Below, in pieces: positions 10,201 through 19,227 of a DNA stretch of 64,000 nt. This stretch comes from an uncultured Corynebacterium sp. (GTDB lineage: Bacteria; Actinomycetota; Actinomycetes; Mycobacteriales; Mycobacteriaceae), in assembly GCF_943914615.1 (NCBI RefSeq), contig NZ_CALUCS010000012.1, forward strand, positions 10,006 to 74,005. Direction: 5' to 3'. Each line of letters begins with the position of its first letter. Position 1 is the first letter of the stretch. The translations under genes and the position numbers were made by a program. Under the pieces are notes generated by a model. The model did not search any database. It had not been told where the DNA came from and saw nothing but the letters and a program-made list of their open reading frames with translations.

Positions 10201-10907
10201 CGGTACTGTTGGGCTTCCAGGAATTTGGTGTTGTCGTCGGTGAATTCCTTCCTGCTTCGCGCTCCCTTGGGCAGCTCCTCCAGCAGCTTCATCGCTGCCA
10301 TGTTTTCCTGCTCGACCTCCTCGATGCCGACCAGGTGGTTATCCATTTCGTCCGATAGAGCGCACACGTCCGCAATAACGTTGGGGACGGTCCGTTGCGC
10401 GCTTAAAGAGCTGTCAGAGTTGTACACCACGTCGCGGGCGACCATCCACCGTTCGGCAGCGGTTATGAGCCGGGCGGCTGGCTCCGAGGGGATCAGCAGA
10501 CCGTATTCACGGACAATATCCCCTGCGTAGGAGTCGTAGGTCGCCACCGCCGGCGCAATGTTCTTTAGCACCTCGCGCCGCGGATCGTCTGCTGGCAGTT
10601 GGTCCATGAAGGCGCTTCCCGCCAGTGTCTGCAGGCGTTGGCGGATGCGCTCTCCCAGCTCGGCCGCGGCCTTACGGGTAAAGGTCAGGCCCAGGATCTG
10701 CTCGGGCCGAGCGTAGCCGTTGGCCACCATCCACACAGCACGGGCCGCCATGGTTTCGGTCTTGCCTGCACCCGCGCCGGCGACGACCAGAAAGTTGCCG
10801 AACGGGCCGGCCTGGATAACGTCCGCTTGTTCGTCGGTCGGGGCAAACTTCTGCCCCATCAGTTGGGATAGCTGCTGGGGACTGAAGATGTGTCGGTTGC
10901 TATCCAT
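7287..10907 (-). CDS. adnB: AdnB-like subunit of the AdnAB helicase-nuclease
   Basis: A 1206-residue SF1 helicase fused to a C-terminal RecB-type nuclease. Helicase motifs are GAGAGKTETM (Walker A, about residue 45), MLDEYQDTG, GDPMQSIYQFRGA, VHKAKGLEWD and a motif VI DRLFYVAITRSER. The nuclease core is near the C-terminus: GRIDAVF, then VVDWKTGRKP and QLAVYRLAWA, which gives a complete PD-(D/E)XK set. AdnAB resects double-strand breaks in actinobacteria. ATG 10907 directly follows the adnA stop codon, so translation is coupled. A His/Ala/Glu-rich insert (HAEHAEHAQHQ) encoded by a 9-base tandem repeat interrupts the linker between the domains. No Fe-S cysteine set is seen in this subunit. Confidence 0.92.
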   Translation of the reverse strand: MDSNRHIFSPQQLSQLMGQKFAPTDEQADVIQAGPFGNFLVVAGAGAGKTETMAARAVWMVANGYARPEQILGLTFTRKAAAELGERIRQRLQTLAGSAFMDQLPADDPRREVLKNIAPAVATYDSYAGDIVREYGLLIPSEPAARLITAAERWMVARDVVYNSDSSLSAQRTVPNVIADVCALSDEMDNHLVGIEEVEQENMAAMKLLEELPKGARSRKEFTDDNTKFLEAQQYRTELLKLVRKFRETLQERDLLTFGQQMSKAAELVRDHEIVGQDQRRRFRVVMLDEYQDTGHAQRVMLRSLFGGGRAGEGNFSAMAVGDPMQSIYQFRGATASNLEKFRTDFPDAAGKPAGKLQLLTSWRNPTMVLDMANKVSTWSMERSTESTGRLVSELRPRPGAAKGESEVAFFDEREQELEWLADKLQAQWQAYQRKLETADDPAKVKPFSAAVLVTVNADAVPIYEKLVERGVPADMTAGPGLLNIPEVADVFATLRVLVDPTDDVALLRLLTGPRWNIGAADLAVLTRRAEQIAQRGAGETGAIDDAAMERQRQESIELLRTPGVRDELIEAVLEAIPNATEFSVGLIDALADLTDAEEMGMSAEGAQRLAQLGRELGYLRRHSLGKNLPDLVADIEKMLGVRTEVLTRWHRRPEQAIGTSHLDKFAQIVRDVSRTGTATPKALVEYLLAAQSEEDGLDPGEVQRKDNTVQILTVHKAKGLEWDIVAVPHASRERYGDYSQPRSEDAWTTKAQVLPSSLRGDAGDGPGAYPTLLTDEAEDRAGHTKAYKEFNKQVSRFRAKENDRLFYVAITRSERVLYVSGSAFKASANRGNDPSICLTLLHEHLQQNGATDSVGYWSDMGKYYKDLDKMLDDPDGLPIEDKEMLPDPETNGKRLDFEEARKERDAVVSTGASWPNPAPAIASPGVAEAAEQVRKEIAAVHAEHAEHAQHQPEPSAFAGEAPTTLAEAWDLETNLLLEEFSAMDNAELVVPLNVRMTATEAVSLRKDDQEFALRARRPIPLEPKPYAKRGTAFHNWVEERYKQVSLLDEDQLPGASDATLEDPYLETLKDAFLRSEWADRQPESVEGAYSVTIGGHVFEGRIDAVFHDGTDPTDGWIVVDWKTGRKPTGADMDAAAMQLAVYRLAWAKLLSAKLGVEVPAENVRAAFHYVAANETYEPRTLLSADELEGMLGGVTTKTNQDNDEQ
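8061..8087 (-). repeat. Three tandem 9-base units inside adnB
   Basis: TGCGTGTTC occurs twice, followed by TGCGTGTAC. On the coding strand the run gives the tripeptide repeat HAE HAE HAQ-like in a linker. Unit length is a multiple of three, so copy changes would keep the frame. Confidence 0.8.
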
Positions 10908-13900
10908 TTAAACCACCTGGTTTCCTTCGTCTTGTGCGGGGCAGATCGCCTTGAAGTCGCAATGCCTACAGCCGTCGTTCGGCGTGGCCAGGTATGTCGG
11001 CCCTGCTGTCACCGGCGCAATCTCCATAAGTTGGTCGTGTACTCCGCTCAGTTGTTCTTCCGTCAGCTCCGCCTGGTTTCTTTCAGTAATCGTCTTGGCC
11101 GAAGTCCCCGGGTACACCAACTCTGCGCCCCCGGGGCGGTACTTTTGCCCATTACCACCTGGGCGCTCGGTGAGCGTGAGTAGGAACTGGTACGCGCTCA
11201 GCTGCGGACTTTCCGCTGCAGTATTCTTCGTGACTGCGGTCTTGCCGGTCTTGAAGTCGATCACCTGCGTCAGTCCATCTTCCGGGTTTGTGGCCAGCAG
11301 GTCCGCGCGCCCGCTCAGCGTCACCTCGACACCATCGGGTGTCTGCCCGACCCGCGCCCGTAGTGTTCGCTCGGTCTCAAGCTCGAACTCTTTGTCCCTG
11401 TAGCTGTTAATGAAGCCGTGTAGTTTTTTGACGCCTACTTCCCAGCGTTCTACCGTTTGCGTGCCCTGCCACGTTGGTCCGTCGAGCACGTAAGGGAGGA
11501 TTTCGCGGACGGCTAGCTGCGCCTCATCAAGTTCCATGCCCTGCACTATCTGCTCGGCGATGGCGTGAATGAATATGCCCACGCGCATCGCCTCGGTGGA
11601 TTCGCTCACCCCGCCGTTGCTGTCCAAGAAGGTGCGCAGCGCGCAGGTGTTCCAGCTTTCCAGCTTGGAGGGGCTCAACCGGATTTTGTCGCCGGCCAGC
11701 ACGCGTGCGTCCGTGGAGGGCTGAGCCATGCCCCACCAGTCTTCGGGAGCCGCACCATGCACTCCGGCCTGCGCCATCTTGGCCAGGTTCCGTGCTGCCG
11801 CACGCCTCTCGTGACCGGGGCGGTTGGGGTCAGTGACGGCATCGCGCAGCTCCGCCAACAGAGATTCGATGGCCAGTACGCGGGGCAGCGCACCCGCCCC
11901 GGAGCCGGAAACCTTGCGGCCCACTGCCTCCTCTGCCTCGTCGGTTGTAGCCAATTCCGTAGGTTCCACGTCCATCTCGGCAATGAATCGGGAGGGCACC
12001 AACGCCTCATCGCCCGAGTTCTGCACGCAGGTCACGTGGACGCTGTCGGTCGCGCGGCTGAGTGCCAGCAGGAAGAGCCGGCGCTCCTCCTCAATGGCAT
12101 CGTTGATACGCGCCACCGGCACGCTCGGGTCGATCCCCCGGTCCAGCAGGTCCACAAGCTCCAGCTGACCGAAAAGTCCGCCGACGGTCGGCCCAGTCGG
12201 CCACTCGCCTTCCTGAACTCCGGCGATAGCCACCACCTTCCACTGGCGCCCCGCCGCCGCGTGGGCGGGCAGAATTTCCACTGCCCCGGCGCGCACTCCG
12301 CGCTGGTCACGCCCGCCGGTGGGCACCTTCTGGGCACGGAGGTTCGCCACGAAGCTCTCCATCTGTGCGTGCGGGTTGCGCTCCGCGAAGTCGCCCAGAA
12401 TATCGAACAGGCTCATCACCGCATCTAGGTCCGCGTCGGCCTGCGCGCCGAGCGATCCGCCCTTCAGCGCCTGCGCGCGCAGGTGCATGTCCAGCTTGGT
12501 GGCCTGCCAGATCTTCCACAGCACCATCTCCGTCCCCTGGTGGTTCTTCCACGCCTGCCGCCCGGCCTCCAAGACGGTGGACACGCGCTGAATGACCTCC
12601 TGCTCGCGGGGTCCGCAGTGGCTGGTGATCCACTGGTTCGCCGGGTCTTCGGGGTGATTCAACAGCTCCGTGACGTAGTCCGCGGCCTGGAAAGGCCTGC
12701 CGTCCTCGTGGGCCCGCAACGTCTGCCCGGCCACCTGCGCGGAGCGAATGGCCAGCGCCACCGCACGGTGCACGCGGCGCACCATCACCGGGTCCGCGCC
12801 ACCCACGCTGCCTTCCAGCACACTGTGCACCTCCGCCACCGTGAGGTTCCGGTAGCTCGCCTCCGCGGCCAGCAGCAGCATCCGCACCAGGGGCTGCTCG
12901 GCCAGCACCACGGAGGTTGGGTCCACTTTCACCGGCACGCCGTAGGCCATCAACGTCCTGCGCACCCGCGCGATGCTGCCGGTGCCGCGCACGATCACCG
13001 CGATGTCGTCCCACGCGACCTGTTGTTCGATGTGCGCGCGCCGCACCACATCCACAATCTTCAGCCGCTCCGCAGTCTCCGTCGGTGTGATCGTCACCTG
13101 CACAGAATCGGCACCTGCGGAGCTGCCATCTGCCCGCGCGCTCGAAATGGCACTGTCACTAGTCCCCGCAGAGCGTAGCTCCACGCGGCTCGGCTGAGCT
13201 CCCAAGTGCCTACGGAGGGCATTCACGGACTGGGCCGCAGGTGGCGTCAAACGATAAGAAGCGCTCAAAACCACCCGGTGATCCGGGTCCTGCGAGTAGG
13301 AGTCCAGGAAGGCCTCGTCTGCGCCTCGGAAGTGGAACACACACTGGTCCGGATCGCCTGCGATGAGGGTGCGGGTCCCCGGCACCAAGAAGCTCTCGAT
13401 CAGCCGAGCGGAAGCTGGGTCTAGGTTGTGTGCATCGTCGACCAGCAGCAGCTTCACTTTCTCCCGCTGCCGTTCGACCAACTTCTCGCCTTCCGGCTTC
13501 TCAAAGGCGGCCAAAGTCGCGTGCAGCAACTCGGAGGCATTCAGACTCTCCGAACGGCTCAGGCGCTGGACCTGCTGATATTCCTCCTGGAAGCGCCCCG
13601 CGGCCTCCCACATCGGGCGGTCGTGTTCGAGCCCTAGCTGCTGCAACTGCTGTGCTGATAGACCACGCTCGGTGGCTCGCAGCAACAGGTCACGCAACTG
13701 CTGGGCAAAACCCGCGTAGCTCAGCGCAGGTACGACGTTGGCGGGCCAGTACCGATTTCCGTCCTCCTCGGTGCCCCGCAGGATCTCGCGGATCTGCATG
13801 TCGTGTTCCGCACCCGTGATAAGCCGCGGCTGCTTCTGCCCGCGCAGAGTCTGCACGCTGCGTAAGAACGCGAAGGCCCACGAGTGCACCGAACGCACAA

Positions 13901-14273
13901 ACGTGCCGGACGCAGCGTAGTCGCCCTCCCCCGCCATGCGCCGGTACAGCGCCGCACGCACGGCCGTCGCCGCCTCCTTCGACGGGGCGAAGAACATAAT
14001 TTCGGACGCCGATCCCCCCTGCAGCAAAAATTCCCGCGCCGCAGAGATCAACAGGGACGTTTTACCCGTGCCCGGCCCACCGAGGATCGCGTAGGGCTGC
14101 GAATAATCTACCTGCGCCGAGCCCTCGACCAGGGCTCCGGCGAGCCCTTCGAAAACCTCCGGCGGCTGTATCCCATCCGTGGGCTGCCCCAGCCGTACCT
14201 TCGGTTTCCCGCTGGCGCCGAGGCGCTTCTCGAGATCGTGGTTGGTGTCCCTGTGAGCGCTGTCCCTTTCCAT
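10908..14273 (-). CDS. adnA: AdnA-like subunit of the AdnAB helicase-nuclease
   Basis: About 1121 residues. Walker A is GGPGTGKTSLL; motif II is the divergent LLVDDAHNL rather than DExQ; motif III is GDPDQCVFHFRGAD. The C-terminal nuclease has GRADLLATNP, VIDFKTGK and QLSAYQFLL. A cysteine before the nuclease (WNTCALRTF) plus C-terminal GCRHCDFKAIC match the iron-sulfur staple seen in AdnA/AddB-type nucleases. It pairs with AdnB for resection of DNA ends. I chose ATG 14273, five bases after the stop of the upstream kinase-like gene. A TTG at 14303 would extend it by ten residues and overlap that gene. Confidence 0.92.
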   Translation of the reverse strand: MERDSAHRDTNHDLEKRLGASGKPKVRLGQPTDGIQPPEVFEGLAGALVEGSAQVDYSQPYAILGGPGTGKTSLLISAAREFLLQGGSASEIMFFAPSKEAATAVRAALYRRMAGEGDYAASGTFVRSVHSWAFAFLRSVQTLRGQKQPRLITGAEHDMQIREILRGTEEDGNRYWPANVVPALSYAGFAQQLRDLLLRATERGLSAQQLQQLGLEHDRPMWEAAGRFQEEYQQVQRLSRSESLNASELLHATLAAFEKPEGEKLVERQREKVKLLLVDDAHNLDPASARLIESFLVPGTRTLIAGDPDQCVFHFRGADEAFLDSYSQDPDHRVVLSASYRLTPPAAQSVNALRRHLGAQPSRVELRSAGTSDSAISSARADGSSAGADSVQVTITPTETAERLKIVDVVRRAHIEQQVAWDDIAVIVRGTGSIARVRRTLMAYGVPVKVDPTSVVLAEQPLVRMLLLAAEASYRNLTVAEVHSVLEGSVGGADPVMVRRVHRAVALAIRSAQVAGQTLRAHEDGRPFQAADYVTELLNHPEDPANQWITSHCGPREQEVIQRVSTVLEAGRQAWKNHQGTEMVLWKIWQATKLDMHLRAQALKGGSLGAQADADLDAVMSLFDILGDFAERNPHAQMESFVANLRAQKVPTGGRDQRGVRAGAVEILPAHAAAGRQWKVVAIAGVQEGEWPTGPTVGGLFGQLELVDLLDRGIDPSVPVARINDAIEEERRLFLLALSRATDSVHVTCVQNSGDEALVPSRFIAEMDVEPTELATTDEAEEAVGRKVSGSGAGALPRVLAIESLLAELRDAVTDPNRPGHERRAAARNLAKMAQAGVHGAAPEDWWGMAQPSTDARVLAGDKIRLSPSKLESWNTCALRTFLDSNGGVSESTEAMRVGIFIHAIAEQIVQGMELDEAQLAVREILPYVLDGPTWQGTQTVERWEVGVKKLHGFINSYRDKEFELETERTLRARVGQTPDGVEVTLSGRADLLATNPEDGLTQVIDFKTGKTAVTKNTAAESPQLSAYQFLLTLTERPGGNGQKYRPGGAELVYPGTSAKTITERNQAELTEEQLSGVHDQLMEIAPVTAGPTYLATPNDGCRHCDFKAICPAQDEGNQVV

Positions 14274-14278
14274 GACTC

Positions 14279-15214
14279 TTAGTCTGTCATGCGCTCCGGA
14301 CAACCTCCCGCTGATTCTTCATTCCGCTTAGCCACCCAGGCCGCCACAACGTCGGCCACACGTGCTAGCCCCTCCCAAGATTCCGGCTGGGAATTTGGCA
14401 GCATGGCGTGCAGGAACAGCCGATACATCACCGCCCGCAACACCAACTGTGTGAAGTCTGGCAGGTGCGCCCAGCGATCCAGCAGGGCATCCGGCGCGTT
14501 GCCCCAGGACATCGTGTCCACGATCAGCAGCGCAACGGTCCAGGCCGCCGGGTGCCATGCCGGATAGAGGTCCGTGACGATGGGATCGGCGGTTCCGTCG
14601 AAGATGGTGCACCCAGCAATATCCCCGTGCACCAGTTGGTCGTCCTCCACGATAGGTTCGCGCAGCTCGGCAAGGCTCGCGGCCTTTACCAGCGCAGCGG
14701 CAACGTCCTCTCGCGGCACGCTCTCGGGTGCCAACACCGGGGTGACCCATTCCGCCGGGTCCTCGGCGAATGCGGCCTGGTCCGCCGCGGCGAAGAGGTC
14801 GTGTTCGTGCCACTTTCCTCCTGCCACAGGAGGCGCCAGGAACGTCGGCTTCTTCTCGCCACGCAGGGCTTCGTTGAGGCGCAAGGCGGCCGCCACCATT
14901 TCGTCGAAGCGCGGTGACTGGTGGCCAGACATGAATGTCCGCGCCCGCCAACCGGACACGCTAAAGCGTCCATCGGAAGAGAAAATGGGCCGCGACATGG
15001 AAACCCCCGCCGGACGCACCTTCGACATGATCTTGGCGATCCACGCCGCCCGCGCCGGCTCGTCCGCCCGGGAGATCACCGCCCGGTCGCAGCGCCATCC
15101 CTGGCTCCACTCCTGTTCCAGCAACACCGGGTGCGCCGAGGGCACCTGGAAGCTGGCCAGGATGTGCGCTGGTGGCGGGGAATTGAAGTCGCTGTGAGAA
15201 TCGTCGTTGATCAT
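14279..15214 (-). CDS. Phosphotransferase-like protein (TIGR02569-like)
   Basis: A 311-residue protein with a kinase-like fold signature: VHGDIAGCTIF resembles the catalytic HGD loop of aminoglycoside/homoserine phosphotransferases, and IVTDLYPAWHP follows where the metal-binding Asp is expected. It resembles the actinobacterial TIGR02569 family, whose substrate is unknown. The HGD loop lacks the usual HxDxxxxN spacing, with Cys/Thr in place of the Asn, so activity is doubtful. ATG 15214 is eight bases after the DUF3152 stop; a GTG at 15259 would overlap it. It is translationally linked to adnA downstream. Confidence 0.6.
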   Translation of the reverse strand: MINDDSHSDFNSPPPAHILASFQVPSAHPVLLEQEWSQGWRCDRAVISRADEPARAAWIAKIMSKVRPAGVSMSRPIFSSDGRFSVSGWRARTFMSGHQSPRFDEMVAAALRLNEALRGEKKPTFLAPPVAGGKWHEHDLFAAADQAAFAEDPAEWVTPVLAPESVPREDVAAALVKAASLAELREPIVEDDQLVHGDIAGCTIFDGTADPIVTDLYPAWHPAAWTVALLIVDTMSWGNAPDALLDRWAHLPDFTQLVLRAVMYRLFLHAMLPNSQPESWEGLARVADVVAAWVAKRNEESAGGCPERMTD

Positions 15215-15222
15215 GTGCTCGC

Positions 15223-16170
15223 TTATTTGCTGTTCTTGTACCCAAACGGGAACACCCACGGGTTTGCCTTGCAGGTGTTCGAATTGTCCTTGAATGCCTT
15301 GTCTGGGTTGATTTTATAGATCTCGGCGTTGTTCAGGCTGATGGTTTGTTGCATCATGATCGGCGCCAGCGCGCCATCCTTGGAACACGGCACGTGAGCT
15401 TTGTACCCGATTCCGTGGCCGACCTCGTGGTTAATCATGTACTGCCGGTATGCTCCCAGATCCCCCTCGAACGGTATGGCTCCGCGCACCCAGCGCGCCT
15501 CGTTGAGCACCACGCGTCCCTCTCCCGGGAAGTTGCAGCTGGTCTCAATGCCATAACTATCACCACAGGTCGCGGCGGTGGTCTCCGGCGAGGTCAGCTG
15601 AATCCGCATATCCGGCTCCTTCCCCTTCGGCAGCTTCTTTTCGTCCACGTGCTGGAAGGAGTACTGCGGATCGCCCACCCAGGATTTCGGGTTGGCCAAG
15701 GTAGCGTCCACCATCGCGGCAAAGGCATCATCGCCGCCATAAGCCGAGGACTTTAGTGTCGACTCGACCTCCACGACGTAGGTGAACTTCTTCTTCCCCT
15801 TGCCGAAGGTTTTGCCGGGCTTGCCGGCGGTGCGGAACTTCCCGCTTCCCTTCTTCGTGTACTTGCCGCCCGGGGGCAGGGAGCCGAACTTCAGGTCCCC
15901 GTAGTCGCCGATCTCGCTGCCGCTGGAAGCGCCGCCGTCATCGCTGGTGGTAACCGCGACCTCACCGGTGGCCTGCGTGTCTTTTTCGTCACCCAGACCA
16001 TGCAAAATGCTGTACATAACCAGCAGAGTAACCAGCACAAACGCGACAGTCACCAGCATTACGCTGCGAAAGCTAAACCGCCCATTCTGGGACTGCGCGC
16101 CCGGTGTTTCCGGTGCGGACTTCCGCGCCGGCGGGATGGGGTGGCGCTCCACGCTACTGCCGCTACTCAT
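15223..16170 (-). CDS. DUF3152 membrane-anchored putative zinc metalloprotease
   Basis: A 315-residue protein with one N-terminal membrane helix (VMLVTVAFVLVTLLVMYSIL, about residues 38-57) and an exported C-terminal domain. The domain contains NHEVGHGIGYKAHVPC, the HExGHxxGxxxH zinc pattern of metzincin-like peptidases, followed by MMQQTI as a possible Met-turn. Cysteines near the active site probably form disulfides outside the cell. This is the DUF3152 family (Rv3207c-like), always next to DUF3107 in actinobacteria; substrates are unknown. ATG 16170 is the first codon of MSSGSSVERHP. A Lys/Gly-rich stretch (KYTKKGSGKFRTAGKPGKT) links the anchor and the enzyme domain. Confidence 0.87.
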   Translation of the reverse strand: MSSGSSVERHPIPPARKSAPETPGAQSQNGRFSFRSVMLVTVAFVLVTLLVMYSILHGLGDEKDTQATGEVAVTTSDDGGASSGSEIGDYGDLKFGSLPPGGKYTKKGSGKFRTAGKPGKTFGKGKKKFTYVVEVESTLKSSAYGGDDAFAAMVDATLANPKSWVGDPQYSFQHVDEKKLPKGKEPDMRIQLTSPETTAATCGDSYGIETSCNFPGEGRVVLNEARWVRGAIPFEGDLGAYRQYMINHEVGHGIGYKAHVPCSKDGALAPIMMQQTISLNNAEIYKINPDKAFKDNSNTCKANPWVFPFGYKNSK

Positions 16171-16189
16171 ACAGCTAGTCGCAGCCTCC

Positions 16190-16435
16190 CTAGCTTACGA
16201 AGCCGACAGAGTTCTTGGCCTCTGCCCCGACCTCTACGTAAGCGATCTGTCCGCGCACGAGCACGTAGCGTGCTCCCTTGGCACCTTCAATGGTCAGCGT
16301 CTCATTCTCGCCGGAACGCAGGAAGTTCTCGATCTCTGCCACGTACTCGTCCTGGGACTTGGCCTGGTCGCTCTTGGTGTCGATGGTGATAGCCAGCTCG
16401 CGGGCGTTGTGTACGAATCCGACCTTGATCTGCAT
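16190..16435 (-). CDS. DUF3107 small conserved protein (Rv3208A/TB9.4-like)
   Basis: An 81-residue acidic protein starting MQIKVGFVHNARELAI. It belongs to the actinobacterial DUF3107 family (TB9.4 of M. tuberculosis), whose function is not known. ATG 16435 has AAGGAAGGG just upstream; an ATG at 16453 would put that ribosome binding site inside the gene. It lies 19 bases upstream of the DUF3152 gene on the same strand. Confidence 0.85.
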   Translation of the reverse strand: MQIKVGFVHNARELAITIDTKSDQAKSQDEYVAEIENFLRSGENETLTIEGAKGARYVLVRGQIAYVEVGAEAKNSVGFVS

Positions 16436-16518
16436 GGGAAACCCTTCCTTCATATTCGTTCTATACTCACGTGCAGTATTGTGACCATCATAGCTATCGG
16501 GTCGAACAAGGAAGGCAG

Positions 16519-17883
16519 GTGCTGCAGGTGCCGATGTCCTCTGGGGCTTCTAAGCCCTCTGCCTCCCGCCCGTCGTTCAACTCGCTCGGCGTGGCCGTGG
16601 AAATCACGGATGCTCTAGCCACCGCCAACATTACGCACGCCTTCGCCATCCAGGAATACACTCTGCCCATCGCACTGAAGGGCTCCGACGTTATTGGTCA
16701 GGCTCGCACGGGTATGGGCAAAACTTTGGGTTTCGGCATTCCTGTTCTCGATCGGGTTTTTGATGACGCCACCGTCACCGCCCCGGACGGCACCCCGCGC
16801 GCCTTGATCGTGGTGCCCACCCGAGAGTTGTGCCTGCAGGTCACCGACGACCTGACCTTGGCCGCCCGTAACTTGCGTGTGCCGGTGGGGGCCGAGGGGG
16901 CGTCCCAAAGAAAAAAGAGTAAGACCCGTGCCCTACAGGTACAGGCGGTGTACGGCGGCGTGGGCTTCGAAAAGCAGACGGCGGCACTGGCGCGTGGTGT
17001 GGACGTGGTCGTCGGCACTCCAGGAAGACTGCTGGACCTGGCCCAGCAGGGGTACTTGCAGCTGCAGACGGTGGAGATCGTCGTACTGGACGAGGCAGAC
17101 GAGATGCTGGATCAGGGTTTTCTGGACGATGTGCGCGACATCCTCACACAGACCAGCCCGCAACGGCAGACGATGCTGTTTTCCGCCACCATGCCAGGGC
17201 CGATTGCGGCGCTGACCAGAACGTTTATGCGGCACCCGGTGCTTATCCAGGCCGATAGTGCGGCGACGGAAGCAACCCACGAGTCGACGCAGCAAGTGGT
17301 GTTTCAGTCCCACAAGCTCGATAGGCTCTCCACGCTCGCCCGAATTCTGCAGTCGCCTGGCAGGGGCCGCAGCATCGTGTTTGCCCGCACAAAGCGGCAG
17401 GCGGCGGGTGTGGCCGAGGAGCTTGCCAAGCTGGGCTTCCGGGTAGGCGCAGTGCACGGGGACATGCGCCAGAAGGACCGCGAGCAATCCCTGGACCAGT
17501 TCCGCCGCAACGAGGTGGACGTGATGGTGGCTACCGACGTGGCTGCGCGCGGCATCGACATCGAGGACGTCACGCACGTGATCAACTACCAGGTGCCGGA
17601 CGATGAACGCACTTATGTTCACCGCATCGGCCGTACGGGTCGTGCGGGCAACACGGGAACGGCGGTGAGCCTCATCGGTTGGGACGAGGTCGCGCGTTGG
17701 AACGCCATCAGCGACGCCCTGGGGCTGGACTTGCAGGATCCCCCGCAGTGGTTCTCCTCTAGCGCAGAGTTTCTGGCGGAGTTCGACCTTCCCGACGATG
17801 TGGGCGACCAAGTGGGGCCTCCGCGCGGTGTGAAAGGCGCAGCGCTGAAGGTGAAGAAGTCCCGTAGGGGGCCGCGCCCATGA
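16519..17883 (+). CDS. DEAD-box RNA helicase (RhlE-like)
   Basis: About 454 residues. Motifs in order: Q motif (AFAIQEYTLPIAL), Walker A ARTGMGKT, PTRELCLQV (Ia), DEADEMLDQG (II), SATMP (III), VATDVAARGIDI (V) and HRIGRTGRAG (VI). It is the counterpart of Rv3211 and probably unwinds RNA in decay or ribosome assembly. A Lys/Arg-rich tail (LKVKKSRRGPRP) may bind RNA. GTG 16519 lies behind AAGGAAGG (16508-16515) at good spacing; ATG 16534 is the alternative start. The stop overlaps the next ATG in ATGA, so the membrane beta-propeller gene is translationally coupled. Confidence 0.93.
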   Translation: MLQVPMSSGASKPSASRPSFNSLGVAVEITDALATANITHAFAIQEYTLPIALKGSDVIGQARTGMGKTLGFGIPVLDRVFDDATVTAPDGTPRALIVVPTRELCLQVTDDLTLAARNLRVPVGAEGASQRKKSKTRALQVQAVYGGVGFEKQTAALARGVDVVVGTPGRLLDLAQQGYLQLQTVEIVVLDEADEMLDQGFLDDVRDILTQTSPQRQTMLFSATMPGPIAALTRTFMRHPVLIQADSAATEATHESTQQVVFQSHKLDRLSTLARILQSPGRGRSIVFARTKRQAAGVAEELAKLGFRVGAVHGDMRQKDREQSLDQFRRNEVDVMVATDVAARGIDIEDVTHVINYQVPDDERTYVHRIGRTGRAGNTGTAVSLIGWDEVARWNAISDALGLDLQDPPQWFSSSAEFLAEFDLPDDVGDQVGPPRGVKGAALKVKKSRRGPRP

Positions 17884-19181
17884 GCCAGCGCATCCCCTCC
17901 CCCGAGCGCGCCCGCCGCAGCGACCACATCGTCGCCGCCGCGTTGGCCTGCGGACTGCTTGCCCTCGGCGGGATCACATGGTTAGGTTCCGACGCCCGTG
18001 ATGTGGAACACCGGGTCGCAGATCACCCGATCGAGGCCGAGGACAAGACCCTAGCCTCTTCCGACTCCGCACAGGGCGACCGGCAGATTCCGCAACACCT
18101 GCGCGAGCTGTGGGATGCGAAAACGGACTCCGCTGATTTGGTGGTCGATCAGGGCGGAGTCGTTCTAACTTCCGGCAACAAGGCCACTATGGTGCGGGGC
18201 GACGATGGCACGGAGGTCTGGCAGTATAAGGCACCCCACGACCTTTGCGCAGTTGCGACAAACTGGGGCAAGACGAACCTCTTCCTGCAAGGACCTAAAG
18301 GGTGCGGACAGGTAGTGGCGCTGGATAGCGGCACTGGCGAATACCGACACACCCGCGACATGCTGGCCGCCGACCACGTGGAGTTGTTCCAGAGCCGGGA
18401 CAACATCGGGATGCTCTCCCCCACGCGCACGGAGCTACTGCGCTCTGACGGTGTGCGGCGAGTGGAGGTCGGCGACAAACTGACGGCCGTAAAGCCGAAC
18501 AAGCAGGCATATACCGAGTGCACTTTTACTTCGGCCCTGACACGCAAGGACCTGCTGGTTACAGCGCAGACGTGCCCTAATAGCGAAAAGAAGCTGATCC
18601 GGCTGCTGAAGACAAACCCGGAAGACTCGGATGCCCCGGAGAAGTACCACGAGTACGAAGTCCCCGCGGACAGCGAGGTGGTGGGCGTGGGGCTGGACCG
18701 GGCGGTGATCTACGCCCCAGGTAACGGCACCCGCGCGAAGGACGAGAACGATAACGAAGGTTCGCGCTTCCAGGTGCTAGATAGGGAAGGCGATTTCCAG
18801 CAGTTCCCAGCCGACCCCGCCCCGTTACTGGATCCACAGCAGCGGAATGGCACACTGTTCCGCGCCCAAACTGCGGATTCGGCGCACCTGATGAGCTGGT
18901 TTGACGGATCCCGGGTGGTTACCTTCACCCCATCGACCATGGAGCCTGCGTTCCAGGTAGGCGGCGCAATCGGCCCTGCCACTCCTATGGGCGGGCGGCT
19001 GCTGGTTCCCACTGCGAAGGGGATTGCAGTGGTGGACTGGGATAACGGCAAGGTTCTGCGCACGATCCCGGTGGATCGCAAGGGCTACACTGGGCAGGTG
19101 ACACTCAAGCTAGCGGGTGAGGTGCTGGTGGAAAAACGCGGCGATACCGTCGTGGCTCTGGGGATTGCTGACACTGGTTAA
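17880..19181 (+). CDS. Membrane-anchored PQQ-like beta-propeller protein (Rv3212-like)
   Basis: A 433-residue protein with a short basic N-terminus, one membrane helix (about residues 18-36, HIVAAALACGLLALGGITW) and an extracytoplasmic domain. Repeated blades of the type VVDQGGVVLTSGNKATMV...GTEVWQY and VVDWDNGKVLRTI suggest a PQQ-like beta-propeller. It is the positional match of Rv3212, for which no function is established. It overlaps the helicase gene by four bases. Confidence is high for a real gene, moderate for the fold. Confidence 0.8.
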   Translation: MSQRIPSPERARRSDHIVAAALACGLLALGGITWLGSDARDVEHRVADHPIEAEDKTLASSDSAQGDRQIPQHLRELWDAKTDSADLVVDQGGVVLTSGNKATMVRGDDGTEVWQYKAPHDLCAVATNWGKTNLFLQGPKGCGQVVALDSGTGEYRHTRDMLAADHVELFQSRDNIGMLSPTRTELLRSDGVRRVEVGDKLTAVKPNKQAYTECTFTSALTRKDLLVTAQTCPNSEKKLIRLLKTNPEDSDAPEKYHEYEVPADSEVVGVGLDRAVIYAPGNGTRAKDENDNEGSRFQVLDREGDFQQFPADPAPLLDPQQRNGTLFRAQTADSAHLMSWFDGSRVVTFTPSTMEPAFQVGGAIGPATPMGGRLLVPTAKGIAVVDWDNGKVLRTIPVDRKGYTGQVTLKLAGEVLVEKRGDTVVALGIADTG

Positions 19182-19227
19182 ACGGTCACCCTTATCCGCT
19201 CTCCCATGGCATACCAAATCGTTTTAT

